Shown here: in pieces, positions 48,236 through 59,601 of the stretch | How the letters are laid out: each line of letters begins with the position of its first letter | How positions within the stretch are numbered: position 1 is the first letter of the stretch | From: Deuterostichococcus epilithicus | Taxonomy: Eukaryota > Chlorophyta > Trebouxiophyceae > Prasiolales > Stichococcaceae | DNA: 64,000 nt | Direction: 5' to 3' | NCBI GenBank assembly: GCA_033439295.1 | Contig: JAVTLE010000017.1 | Coordinates: 434,001-498,000, forward strand | Made by a program: the position numbers and the translations under genes | Notes under the pieces: model-generated | What the model was told of the DNA's origin: nothing | The model's input: only the letters and a program-made list of their open reading frames with translations | The model's database searches: none

Positions 48236-49214
48236 TCATGGCGCAGTGTTCAGCAGGCTGCCTGCTGCCGGCGGGTGTGCGGCAGGCGCGCCTCTGCCTG
48301 CAGGCGCCACTGTGCCTCCGCACGCTCCGCCGCCCTGCGGGTGCAAGGCGTACGACCCGGGTGCATTGATGAGCTCTACTAGCATGGGAAGCCGCATTGG
48401 AATCAGTCAGCAGGTTCCGACCCTACGAGCTCTGCATAGGCGGAGCTCAACCGCAATACCTTCTGCTCTCAAAACAGACGGGATGCAAGGTAATAGGGGA
48501 TGTCTGACAGTGATTTTTTGCTGACGGTGAGATATCAACAGAGCATTTTCATCCTTCAAAAGCGCACCGGAGGGCATGCATCATGTGGGTTTGCCACGGC
48601 GCGCTGTGCATGCGGCTCTTCCGCACTGGCAGGCTCTGACGCAGCCAGTGTTGCATACACCTGCGAAGGGGTGATGTAGATCGTGTGAGTCTCCAACCGA
48701 CATGAAGCACATGCTGCGAAGAAAATCCGACCGACATGCAGGGTTCACGGGGTCGAAACCATGAGGCGCATGGCGCCATGAGCGAAGATGTACATACAGC
48801 ACTGCACGCTGATCGAAAGCGATGGGCCCAACAGTGTGGCTGAGAGCAGCACCAAAAGTCGCGGCACGAGGTGGCGCCGCGTGCCGCCACCGCTCGCAGG
48901 TTCACTTTCTGCTGTGGCACTTCCGCCAGCCGCGGTGCCCATAGCTCATTGCCGGACGCCAAAACTCGCCTGCGTCCAAGGGCTTTCCAAGGCATGAACG
49001 AAGCGGGTCGGGGCACCAAATTCGATCGCCAGCCGGAATGAGCTGATGGAAGAATCCAGCAGATGAAAGCCCTGCGTGACTGGTGGGGAGGACAGCGCAC
49101 ATGCGAAAGTGCGCACCAGCGGGTGCAAACGCATGCGGCCCGCAGCAGATCCGGCGCGGGCAGGCGCTGTAGCACCAACCGCAGCGCGTCGTCTGGCAGG
49201 TCGGCGAGCCGCAT
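48236..49214 (-). CDS. F-box protein
   Basis: Starts MRLADLPDDALRLVLQRLPA, then PDLLRAACVCTRWCALSH: a clear F-box of about 38 residues (49101-49214) directly at the N-terminus. A following segment near 48840-48975 (NELWAPRLAEVPQQ, TSCRDFWC) fits the part usually found after an F-box. A last exon near 48236-48360 (MLVELINAPGSYALHPQGGG, stop at 48236) looks coding. Splice sites between these parts do not close in my reading, so the middle of the model is uncertain. The expected role is as an SCF ubiquitin-ligase adaptor. It is not closely related to the F-box/LRR pair at the left of the window. Confidence 0.55.
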
Positions 49215-49935
49215 CAGCGGCTGTGTGTGCGAAGGGTTCTTGGCGCCGCAGAACCTCGTGCTGCGAAGCCTTGGGCTGGTGTCCAGCTGGCGCCAGTGCA
49301 CGGGTTGACCCAGCCTGCATGAACGTGGGCGAAGTCCAGATCTCACCCCCTTTTTTCCGAATCCGGTTTTTGAGGGCAAAGAACACGTTGGTCAGACACT
49401 GCTCAGTGCATTTGCCCATGCACAGTGCATTTGCTCGTGCATGCAATTTATAGCGGTGCACGTACTATGCGCAATTTCCATCAGCAAGCAAACGCTTCGG
49501 GTGGGACAGGCGTTTGATCCGACAGCATCATCTTCATGATACAGCTTGCTGGTCCAACTTTAGAAAGTTTGCCTGTCTATTGGCGCTGCAGGTGTTGGCT
49601 GTTCACTTTCGGAGGTTCGTCGCGCGCTCAAGAATGTACGCGAGCCGTGAGCGTCTTGCATCAGGTGAACCTACTTCGGCAGTTTCCGCGGGTTACTGGT
49701 GGGACAGGTCCTGCAAACGACTTTCGTACAGCAGTGCCAAGTCAGCCTGATGAAGCTGTGCGGAAAGCTTGGCGGTGTAGGGTTTACCCTTCCAGCTGCA
49801 TTTCGAAGCACAACAGCATGTACGCCCCTTCATGCGCAGGCGTCAAACTCTCAACTTGCAGCGAAATAGACTCCGTCATGCTTCTTAACCTTCAGGCGGC
49901 TCTGCCGCTCATTCTGCCTAGGCGTTGGGCACCGC
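49215..49935. other. Intergenic stretch between F-box gene and protease gene
   Basis: Contains the promoter side of the minus-strand F-box gene and the 3' side of the minus-strand protease gene. A small repeat, cagtgcatttgcccatgcac and cagtgcatttgctcgtgcat, lies at about 49405-49445. No gene seen. Confidence 0.5.
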
Positions 49936-52900
49936 CTAGGCTTCAGAGTCCCTGGGCAGGAACGCCAGACGGCGTCGCCCATAGTCCAGCAGCAGCGTGC
50001 CGCGAGCCATCAGGTCCGCGCACAGCAGACCCCTGCACAATCGGCCACTTTCAAATCAGTGACGGCGGGTATATTCTATGACTATGGACACTGCACCAGG
50101 GTGCGTTGTGGGCAGTGCGGCACCGGCAAGCTCCAATACCGATGGAGACAGGAACACAGGACCTATGCAGCAGAAGCAGCAAACACATGGACGCAGATCT
50201 GGGCATCAGTGAGGCGCGTAAAGTCCTGAAGTTAACCGACATGAAAGCCACAAAAACCTTGGTTCAACGAATTGCAAAGCGGACCTGGAGTAGCACGACA
50301 GCTCGAAGCCGGTGTCCACAAATAGGCAGCCTATATCGCGCCAGCGGCGGCCCCCGAGGCCCGCCCACGGCAGCCGCCCGGTGGTGGCACGCGTGTTGGG
50401 ACCCGCCTCACCGCCCACGCCCTTCGCAGCGCACGTGCAGGCAGGTCAAACAGGTCAACTCACACCACTGACAAGGACTGTAACACCCGACAACCGTCGG
50501 TATTCATGCTGATGCTGTGTGTTGCGAGCGCAGCAACCCAGCCCGCCCATCCCGGCACGCTTGTGTACAGCTATGGCCCTCCAGAGCGTCCCTCAGCTGA
50601 GCGTGCATTGCTGTCACCTTGATGATGCGGTAGCTGCGGCTGCCATTACACGGCGCCGCCAACGCGAGGCTGTTCTGCGCACGCAGCGGCAGGATCATGT
50701 CGGCCCCGCCAGCGCCTGCAAAGCGGACACGACGCGTCTTTGACAAACAGGCTGAAATGAGCTGTATGCCAGAAGACGCCCTGCCCCTACACGACGATAA
50801 GGGACATGGCTGAAACGAGGATGCATGGCCGGAAAGAGTACAGCGATTGATGCAAGCCCAGTGCAGGTTGCGGGCGATGATGTGCAACGAGTGCGATGTG
50901 CAGCGCCTCCGCTGCCGAGGCAGCGACTGACCCGAGTCCAGCAGCAGCAGCTCGGCCTGCTCGGCTGGGCTGCCTCCCGCCGCGGCGCAGCCGCCTTGCT
51001 CCCGGGCTGCGTCAGCGCCATTGCCAACGCGCTGCGCGGCGGGCGTCACCTGTATGCCGGCATACATGCGGCGCGTCAGCTGCAACCGCCTCCATGAGCC
51101 CGATGTGTGTGGTTGGCGACTTGACCTGTCCCACCGTAGCTGCGCCATGGTGCCCTGGCTGTGATGGCCACAAGCTCAGGCTCGCACCAGCCCTACACAG
51201 TCACGGACTTCCGCTACCTCAGAATGCTCTTCCGTGGGATGCATCCACAGCAGTCGCAACAAGGCGTGGCGGGCAACCAGCCAGTCTGGACAGAGCTGCG
51301 GCATGATAAACCGCAGCAGGGGATGCGCATGCTGATGCAGCCAGCCTCTCCCTGCTGCAACGCCTCACCGGCAGCGTGACAAGCACATGCGGCAGCGCCG
51401 AGATCATGTGCATGCGCTGCCATGCGGCCGCCGGCGCCGCGTCGCCGCCGCCGCAGCCGCCGCTGCCGCCGAAAGCCGCCGGCGGGCGCCGTGGGTCGTG
51501 CAGCCGGATGCAGTAAGGCGCCGTGCGGTCCTTTGGCGGCGGCGGAATCTCCACCAGCGCCCTTGCAGGGGAAACGTGCACAATCAGCAGGCAGGTGCAC
51601 GCTGGACGCGTGCGCTCCGATGCAGCAGCGCGGCACGTCGCCGGCAGCCGACCACAGGCAGCCTCACCAAGGAGCTCCCGAGGTCTGCTCGTTCATAGAC
51701 ACGTCCTGCGGGAAGCAACCGCTGCCAGCGGAGGCAACAGATGTGCACCTGCGCAGGACGTCGTAGCCGATGACGCCGACGACGGGGCCTGGCGGCGCCG
51801 CCACCAGGCCGCCAAGGGCCATCTCCATGAACAGTGGCGACTCCAGCGTTACGGGGCCGAGCTGCAGTGCGCAAGATCATTTGGGTGTGTCAGCATTTCG
51901 CGGACAGCTCGACAAACTGCTCGACAGCGTTCGGGCACACCGCCGTGCGCCACCTCACGCGAGCAGCGGCGCCGGCTGCGAGACATGAGATCTCGAGGAC
52001 CCGGTGTTGTCCTGGGCCGGCTGCCGGGATCTGCGACGGCATTAGTCCCTGTATGCCCGCGCCTCCTTGGAGGCCGCTCACCAAAAGAGCCTCGCAGCGG
52101 CTGGCAGAAGTTTCGACATCAGCCCTGGTGCTGCCTTGCCGCAAAGGCGCCTCGGCAGAGCCTCGCTGAACGGCTTGCCAACCCCGCAGCACTGGCGCCG
52201 GCACGCCGGGACAATCCCTCAACCGCCGCTGATGCCGCTGGCAGATCACGCCGCCGTCTCGTCACATCACAACTCGCCACAATTCCGCACCTGGATGCTG
52301 GATGCGCGGCGGAAGCAGGAGCGCGACTTGCCGGCAACGCCGCTGACGTGGATCTCACCAATGCCGCGCAGCCCCAGCCGATCCGCCGCCGCCTTCTCGA
52401 TGACCAGCCCGCTGGCGCCTGGCGGGATCAAGGTGTCATATGCAATCAGCCTCCACGGACAAGACTCTGCATAATCCGTTTGGGGGACGAGGCGGGGCTC
52501 AGCTGCCAATCGGCGAGCTGCAGCGCATGCATGCGGAGTCTGCCCTGTATTATGCGGGTAGCACACTGCACGCCCGCACGGCAGCCCGTCCATTGCGTAT
52601 GAACTCTGACATATGTTGATATAACATTACATCTTCCTGCAACGCCTGTGTCCTGTGTCCAACAAACCTGTGTCCAGTATCATGAAGCCGACCTCTGTGC
52701 CGTCCACCAATGGCTTGACCAGGATATGCCCGCCAGACGTTTTCCACGCCTGGTGACGCACAGCAGCCACATGAGAACTTGCGTCAGCGCCGCCTGTGCA
52801 GCCGGCTCGTGAGCTCGTGCACTCGAAGAACTTTGGCCTGCCCTGCGGCGCCCCTGCACCAACCGGCTTGTGTCACATGTGTCTTCCTCCCAGTCCACAT

Positions 52901-55684
52901 TGCCACTGGCAGCAGCGCACAGGGCACACATCTACAGTGCAGCACGCGCCTTGGTGTCTGGCGGCAGCAACGCGTCAAAGTGTGTGCCCGGCGGCAGCAC
53001 AGGCCACGGCGGCGCCCGGTAGGCCGCCGCCCTGTCTGATGGGCTGCCGTCGCTGTCCAATGATGCTGCCGCGCCGCCAGCTGCTCTGCCGGCAGCACCG
53101 CCTGCGGCAGCGCCATCGCAGCCGTCGCTGTCTGCGCTGCCGTCGTGGCCGCCGCTGCCGGCCCCGCGGCGAGCGGCGGCGGCGGACGACACAGTGTCGA
53201 TTGTGCCGCTGCCGCTGGTGGTGCAGCCGCCGCCAAGGGGCCGCACCACGGTGGAAACCGCCCTGAAGCTGTTGTCGCCGCCGCCTGCCGCCGAGTGCAC
53301 CACCGCCTCTGGCAGCAGCACCCTGCAGGGCGGGAGCGCACATCATCAAGCGGCATCTCAGACCTCCCGTGTTTGCGGGCATGAGCCTGTAACTGCATGG
53401 CTGGCGGAGGGAAGGACGAAGGATCATCAAGCCAGGGCCAGTCTGGCCGCGCAGCAGCGAAAACAACCCCAGACGAAGCAAGCTGCCAGAAAGCACTCTC
53501 GATCGGCGCAAGCACAATAATGGAGACTCGCACAGGTGCCATCGGCTACTTCGGAGTGCCAGCTGCGACTGTCAGACGCACACAAACTGCATGGACACTT
53601 ACCCTGGAGCCGATGGCTGCTGCGGCCAGCTGAAGTGCCAGGTCTCCAGGTCGCCACACAGCTGCAGCGACAGCGCTTTCGGTCGCCAGGAGCGGGCGCA
53701 AATGTGCAGCTTCGCCACCACCTGCACGCCAGGCTTTCCAGGCTGAATTCGCGATAGTGGACGTCTGACGGCGTAGATTTCGCCGCCGCAGCTATCCCAC
53801 CAACTTTTGGCAGATGCGGTGCTCACATGGCAGATAATGCAAGTCTAACGGCGCAGCTGCTGGCTGAAATGACAGGTTAGGTATGATGGGAACTTCTCGC
53901 TACCCCTTCCTCGGAGTAAACAACTGATTCTCGAAGGACAGCAATCTTGCGTGCACATCATCGGTCCGGCCCATGCCGCAAGGTGGGGGCAAGGGCGGTG
54001 GAAACACAGCTGGGTCTCACCCGCCCGCCTTGCAGGGTGAGGGCCAGAAACACATCATCAGGACCATCTGCAGTTGGATACGAGCTGCCAGCCGCTCGCG
54101 GTGCTGCGCTCCTGCCACCGTCGCCGCCGGCGTGGCCTGCCCACTGCAGCGGCAACTGCTCTCCCGGTGCCACCCCCGAAGGCTGCTGCCCCCCCGCAGG
54201 CGGCGGTGCCCGGCTGCTGCTGCCACTGCTGCTGCAGTCGCGACCGCTCCCAGTGCCGCCGCTGCAGTCGCCAAAGCTGCCGGCCCACACAGCGGCGGCT
54301 GAGCTGCCCCACTGCGCATGGTCTGCAGCCTCTGCGGCGGTGAGCCGCCGCACACGCAGGCGCCGCAGCAGCGGCGGGCTGAGCCACAGCCCGCCTCGCA
54401 CCCAGGTGGTCAGCAACGCCGCCTGCACATGAATTGGGGTCGGCTTTGGATCACGAAAGAAAGCACTAGTAGCTGAGAAGATTGGCCGTTGACGGCATTG
54501 CGGCGTCTCACATCTGCAGACGTGGTATGCCAATGGACATATCTTCCCGCGCTGCACTTGCGCACCTCGAAGTCATCCAGTTCCTGCGGCCGTGCTACGC
54601 CGCTATAATCCACCTGCAGAAGCGATGCTAGAAAGATCATCCCAATATCGTGCCTGTTGAGCTCCTCCTCTGACAACAAGTCCGCTGGGTTGCCAGATAT
54701 TTACTACGGCCTTATCAGAGGCAGACAGTCATAGGCGGGAGAGACTTGCACAGCAACACTCGTGAGTTGGCGAATCGATGTCACCTCCCATGCCTCTGTG
54801 CGCGACTGCCCATCATAGCCGCCACGGTGTACGATGTCCGAGGAGGCATACTCCTCGTGAAAAGCGCCATTCGCCTGCGAGGATGAGTGAGGCTGTCTCC
54901 AGCGGGCGCTGGTGTGTGAACTACATTGGTGCTGCATGGTGGCGGGCTGAGACGTGCCGGCTCACACAATGCTCAGGGTGGGGTCATCAACAACAGGCGA
55001 AACCCGAGAAGCATCATGCAGTGTGCGACTAGGAGCGCGCTATTCGCAGGTCCTGTGTGATCATTGCAACCAGCTCCATACCTGAACGCACAGGCGCCAG
55101 CGGATTGCCATGCCGAGGTATCGGCCGTCACCAGACTGGCACACCTCGCAGCCAGCCGGAATGTGCAGCCCGTACGCGTCGCGGGTGCGCTGTAGCAGCT
55201 GCGATAGCGCATCTGAGGTGTCAACTCCGGGCATTGCGGTGGCGTCACTAATCTGCTCGGATGGCCCCGCCACCGCCGCGGCCGCTGCGCTTGCGGCGGA
55301 CTTGCCGAGGCTGTGGCACGCAGCGAGATTCCGTAGCGCTCTAAGGCCCTCCAGCTGCGGATGCACATGGCTTCGGAGTTCAAAGGTCCGCGGCGCTTCC
55401 ATCTGGTGCCGTGCGCGCAGCGCACATGCCGCAGCCTGAAGCGGTGAAATAGACGCATGGCGCAGCCTGGTCTCCGTGTGCTGCTGCAGCCGCATCCAAG
55501 CGCCGGATGCGGCCAGCCTGCGTAGCGCTATCTTGTACGACGGAGCGGGGGATCGTGGATTGGACGTCAAGCGCTGAGCGGCGTTTGCAGCAGTAAGGGG
55601 ACTTGCAACCCTGTTCAGTGGGAAGTCTGAAAAGGCGACGGCGTCAGCGTCAGTGCAATTCGTTGCAAATCGCGAATGCACCAT
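49936..55684 (-). CDS. Two-domain retropepsin-like aspartic protease, bacterial-type architecture
   Basis: Start ATG at 55684; a long N-terminal exon (about 55082-55684), Arg/Ala-rich at first, may hold a targeting peptide. Then about 54783-54872 (FHEEYASSDIVHRGGYDG), 54568-54615, 54034-54438 (GGLWLSPPLLRRL), 53600-53745 (LSLQLCGDLETWHFSW), and about 52950-53330 (GVLLPEAVVHSAAGGG). This order recalls the LolA-like N-terminal part of bacterial proteins with a C-terminal aspartyl protease. First catalytic site: VGFMILDT (near 52680) joined to GASGLVIEKAAADRLGL (near 52400). Second: ELLLLDS (near 50930) joined to GAGGADMILPLRAQ (near 50720). Both are cut by a phase-1 intron at the same codon. 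Other exons: LESPLFMEMALGG (51770-51870), VEIPPPPKDRTAPYCIRL (near 51550), GPNTRATTGRLPWAG (near 50400), and the last, 49936-50040 (GLLCADLMARGTLLLDYG). Some middle exons are unresolved. Confidence 0.72.
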
Positions 55685-55974
55685 TGCTTTTCATGCATGC
55701 CCTGTGCGGATCTTCAGATCAGCTCGCGAATGCTGTGCTCCCGACTCTCACATCACTTGGCAAACCCCGTCATCTTTGACTTGAAACAAAAGTTCGAGTA
55801 ACATCCTGTTGCTGAGCGGATTGTCCTGGACATCGGCCTGATCGACTATTCTTCACATATTCACAGTGCACAGCCCGCGGGCACTGCAGCACCGTCTTGA
55901 TTGCTCTGCATTGGAGAGCTCCATCCAAATCCATTAACACGGTTGCGTTAATCGGAGCTGCTGCCGGCGCAGTA
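55685..55974. promoter_or_regulatory. Divergent promoter region between protease and lipoate-ligase genes
   Basis: 290 bases separate the two start codons, which point away from each other. It must contain both promoters and 5' UTRs. No clear TATA element identified. Confidence 0.5.
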
Positions 55975-58704
55975 ATGGGCGTGCCCACGTTCAAGCTGCT
56001 GCGACTGGCGCGCTTCCCAATATTCAAGCAGCTGCAACTGGAGCAGGCGCTGCTGCGCTGTGATAGCAGCAGCTGGCTGCTGGTCAACGACGGCACGCCT
56101 GACCCCGCCATCGTGATGGGCATTTCCGGGTGAGGCGTCTCAGTATGCCGCTCGCTTCCGCCACCCGGGTGCATGCATGCACGCTGAGAGCACAAATGCC
56201 GCCAGCGCGGCCAGAGGACGCCGACCTGCCTTCTGCACCTGCTTGCTCGGTCTGCACAGGTCGATCCGCCGATGATATCTGTTTTCGAGCCCTTAGCATG
56301 ACATGCGTGCATTGACTTGCAACGCGCTGTAGCTCATGCATAGGCCCATGCAAGGGTGCAGACATGGTCCTGGAGGGTGATCCAGCGGTGGTATGCACCA
56401 GCATCCACCGAGTTCTGCTGTGTGATGCAATGTGAATCGTCTGGCAAGTGCAGGAAGCTAGATGAGCTGATACATGCGATCGACGCCAAGCTGCCCGCGC
56501 GGCCGGCTTCCGGCGCTTGAGCAGCGGCAGTTGAATCCCTTCGAAGCTCGATTCAGCACGTCAAGACGTCGTCCGAAACCTCTCCAGGAAGTTGGATGAG
56601 CTGGTTCACTGGCCAGACGCCAAGGTCGCGGGTGTGGCCGTCATCCGGCGCTCCAGTGGCGGAAAGTGAACTCCTTTGACATTCTCCATACCTGAAAACT
56701 CCTTCGACATACCTGAAGACGGTGTCCGATACTCCTGCAGGAAGCTGGATGAGCTGGTTCATGGTCCAGACGCCAAGGCTGCGGGCATGGCCGTCATCCG
56801 GCGATTCAGCGGCGGCGGCACCGTCGCCGTGGACGGCGACACCGTCTTTGCGACGCTCATCTCCGACGAGGTCACGCTGCCAGAGGTGAGCGATCCCGAA
56901 CGAGCATGTCCAGATGTGGACCGCCAGGGTGAGATGGTCTGGCACGCCGCTTGTCCATGGTGGTGGTCCTGTCGGGTTCAGGGTGGGCAAGGGGTGTGTC
57001 CAGCGCTGCTTGCAGCAGATGCCTTGCTGCTGTTACACTACCTCATCACACGAGCTAGGCGCCCATTGCGTTTGTTGCGCCTGACCACTCGGAGTCACAT
57101 GACGAGTGCAGGTGGAGGCGTATCCGCGGCCGCTCATGCGCTACACGGAGCAGCTGTACCGGCACGCCTTCGGACGCTACGGCGATTTCAGGCTCAGGGA
57201 AAACGGTGAGGTTTTTTGAGCTGCTATGCATCTGTCAGGTCCGGTCTTGCTGCTTGAAAGGGTGTGCAGGCGCGAGGCAGCCGTGCGCGGCCGTGTGCTG
57301 CGGCTGGATGATGAATGTTTCAGGCAGCGTGCAGGCGGTTGACCAAAATTAACGGCTGCGCCCACATCGCCCCAGCTGACAAGCCAAGATTGATGCCCGT
57401 CAACTGAGGCGTTCCATGCCCCGCCGCAGATTACTGCTTTGGGGAGACGAAGTTTGGCGGCAACGCGCAGGCCATCACCCGCAAGCGGTGGCTGCACCAC
57501 ACCACCTTCCTCTGGGACTTTGACGCCGCGCGCATGGAGCTGCTGAAGCACCCGGCCAATGCGCCCGCCTACCGTGAGGTGGGCTATCTTTTGAGTTACC
57601 TGAGGTGGGGCACACACCTCGGCCTGGTGTGGTCAGCTACATCGCAGCCCAAAATGTGCCAGTGAGCTTCAGACGCTACCTCTTTGGCCGCCATGCCGTC
57701 ACGGGCACCTGCCTCAGCGGCTGTGCGCTCACGAGTGCCTGCTCGCTGCCCGCTGTCCCCAAACCTGCATCCTGCCGCAGCAGCACACCCCGCCTGCGGC
57801 AGCTGCTCCACGTCCAGGGCCGCGAACGACTGCCGCCCCGCCAACCGACACTGCTTGTGCTCAACGCTGGTGCACCCTGCCGCAGGGGCGCGGCCACCTG
57901 GAGTTCGTGTGCCGGCTGAAGGAGCGGCTGCCATCGCGGGGCCACTTGCTAGAGGCGCTGCCCCAGGCGCTGCGTGACGCGGGGTACCAGCTGCAGGTGA
58001 TTTCGGATGATTTGTTGAGTTCTGGGCGGTAGTTGCGGCGAAATTTTGCACCGTCATGTCGCCGCATGCGCCGTGGGATGCCGGCCACAAGCTGAAGGTG
58101 AACTTAGTCACGCTGAGCACAGCATCGAACCTCATGGCTTGACAGCATTTCGTGACAGGACTGCACCAGCGAGGTGGAGCCAGACCCATTGAGGTCCATC
58201 TAGAGGTTGCGGGAGAGCTCAGGAGTGAGGCGATGAGAGTCGTCACACTGTGCAGCAGGGTGCGACATGCAGAGAGTGTCTGCATTGATTGCGCAGCCGG
58301 CGAGCATGGGAGGCGGCGCAACAGACGTTGCCTATGTGGGAGTCTCAGCGGCTGCATTGCGCGTCTGACCTCCTCCCGCCGCCGCAGCAGGCGAGCCTTC
58401 AGGCGGCGCGGAAGGTCAGCAGCGCCGCAGCAGCATGAGCAGCGCTTTCTCAGGGTTTCGCCAGTGCTCCCGCTCACACGGACGTACCTGCTCGGCAAAA
58501 GGGGTCAAGACGCGGGCCTGGAGGAGGCACGGCAGGGGGCACTTGCGCGCCAAGCGGCACAACGGACGCCTCATTCACGGCCACTGCCGGGGCCAGTGCT
58601 CAGCGGATCCTCCTGTCGTCGTTGTGCAGGAGGCGAGCCTGGAGGAGGCTCAGGAAGCGCTGCAGCATGAGCACCTGAAGACGACGCGCCTCGTGGACCT
58701 GTGA
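55975..58704 (+). CDS. Lipoate-protein ligase A-like protein (plant type)
   Basis: Six exons: 55975-56129, 56741-56885, 57112-57205, 57430-57578, 57886-57996, 58630-58704. All phases close, giving 242 residues. The start MGVPTFKLLRLARFPIFKQL matches the N-terminus of plant homologues, followed by NDGTPDPAIVMGISGK. Core motifs: AVIRRFSGGGTVAVDGDT (the RRxSGGG lipoyl-AMP binding loop), then DYCFGETKFGGNAQAITR with the KFGGNAQ lysine and RWLHHTTFLWDF. The family joins lipoate or octanoate to E2 and H proteins of the pyruvate and 2-oxoglutarate dehydrogenase and glycine cleavage complexes; the plant branch is less well characterised. No transit peptide is obvious, so the compartment is open. Exons 2 and 6 are each preceded by two decayed copies of themselves in the upstream introns. 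Confidence 0.9.
56455..56667 (+). repeat. Two decayed copies of lipoate-ligase exon 2 in intron 1
   Basis: Copies at 56455-56520 and 56588-56667, exon at 56741. Each follows a cag: gaagctagatgagctgatac, gaagttggatgagctggttc, gaagctggatgagctggttc. The second copy runs on to gtggccgtcatccggcg and then departs inside the SGGG codons. The intron bases before the acceptor are also shared (acgtcgtccgaaacctctcc against acggtgtccgatactcctgc). Confidence 0.9.
58389..58556 (+). repeat. Two decayed copies of lipoate-ligase exon 6 in intron 5
   Basis: 58389-58450 (aggcgagccttcaggcggcg ... gcagcatgagc) and 58511-58556 (gcgggcctggaggaggcacg) parallel the exon at 58630 (gaggcgagcctggaggaggc ... gcagcatgagc). 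Confidence 0.75.
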
Positions 58705-59601
58705 CTAAAACAGGGTTTAGGGTTTTCTGCCGGGGAGGGGACGTGGTGCGGGGCATGCACTGCGCACATCCGGCGCCGCCCACGGCGAGCGACTCGACGT
58801 TCGGCGGATTCGGCTGCCGCCACTTGCGCGTCAGTGCCGCCAAAAGCCTGAGGTGCTCTTCTCGAACTCGCGTACCATATCTCTGCACCATATCTGAATT
58901 ATTTGCAGGGAAAATGTGGTGGGCAATGTCCGTGTGTCGTCACACATCTCCTGGTGTTGTTGTATCGCGCACCATCGGGATTAGGAATCGAACATGACCG
59001 CTCAGTAGGTACTGACAGCACACCACGTCTTTCGCCCTGCAGGCGAGCGATTGTGCAGACGCTGCTGCTTGGCATGCATTGCCGCTCGGGTACCTGGACG
59101 ACAGGATGCACACCCTTTCCAGCTGAACCCAATAACACCTACTACCTAGGGGGCAATCTGGCGCTGCAGGAGTCCCGTTTTGCTTCTGCTGCACGCGTTG
59201 ATGTAGTTGTGATTCTGCCCTGGCGATTGGTCACCCGCCTAGTTTCTTATTTGGCCCCTAGTGGTCTCGACCCATCAATGACATACTGAATGACTCAGAT
59301 CACCTTCGGTGATTTCAAACTTATGCACTCAAGTTTTCCGCTTGGCCGTAGTAAACCCTAAGAGTCGTCGACGGGAAACCTCTCATTTATTTATACATTC
59401 ATAAATTTAAACATTCATATTCCTGTTGTGACGAATTGTGGCATTTTGGCAGAAGCTGAGTAGGTCTTGCAGCTGCGAGCCGAAAAGTCAGGGCAAGTCG
59501 CGTGGAGATCGCGGTCCTTTGCGCTGGCGAACAGGCATTTTCTGCAAGAGAGCATGGATCTGTTGTGTTGACAAAGTCCTGGACGGCTCGTGATCGCGAG
59601 C
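58705..59601. other. Intergenic stretch with AT-rich patch
   Basis: No gene seen. 59388-59424 is strikingly AT-rich for this window (atttatttatacattcataa and on) and lies about 180 bases upstream of the next start codon, so it may belong to its promoter. Confidence 0.5.
58713..58726. repeat. Two telomere-like TTTAGGG units
   Basis: gggtttagggtttt, two copies of the plant-type telomere unit, just after the lipoate-ligase stop. Too short to exclude chance. Confidence 0.5.

Noticed and set aside
49936-55684. Aspartic protease as a leftover of a retroelement
   Set aside because: No reverse transcriptase, integrase or terminal repeats nearby; the gene has many introns, a LolA-like N-terminal part and two fused protease halves.
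4418-58704. Upstream exon copies as mutually exclusive alternative exons
   Set aside because: They break off before the exon end, differ by indels that change the frame, and lack donors; no copy could replace its exon.
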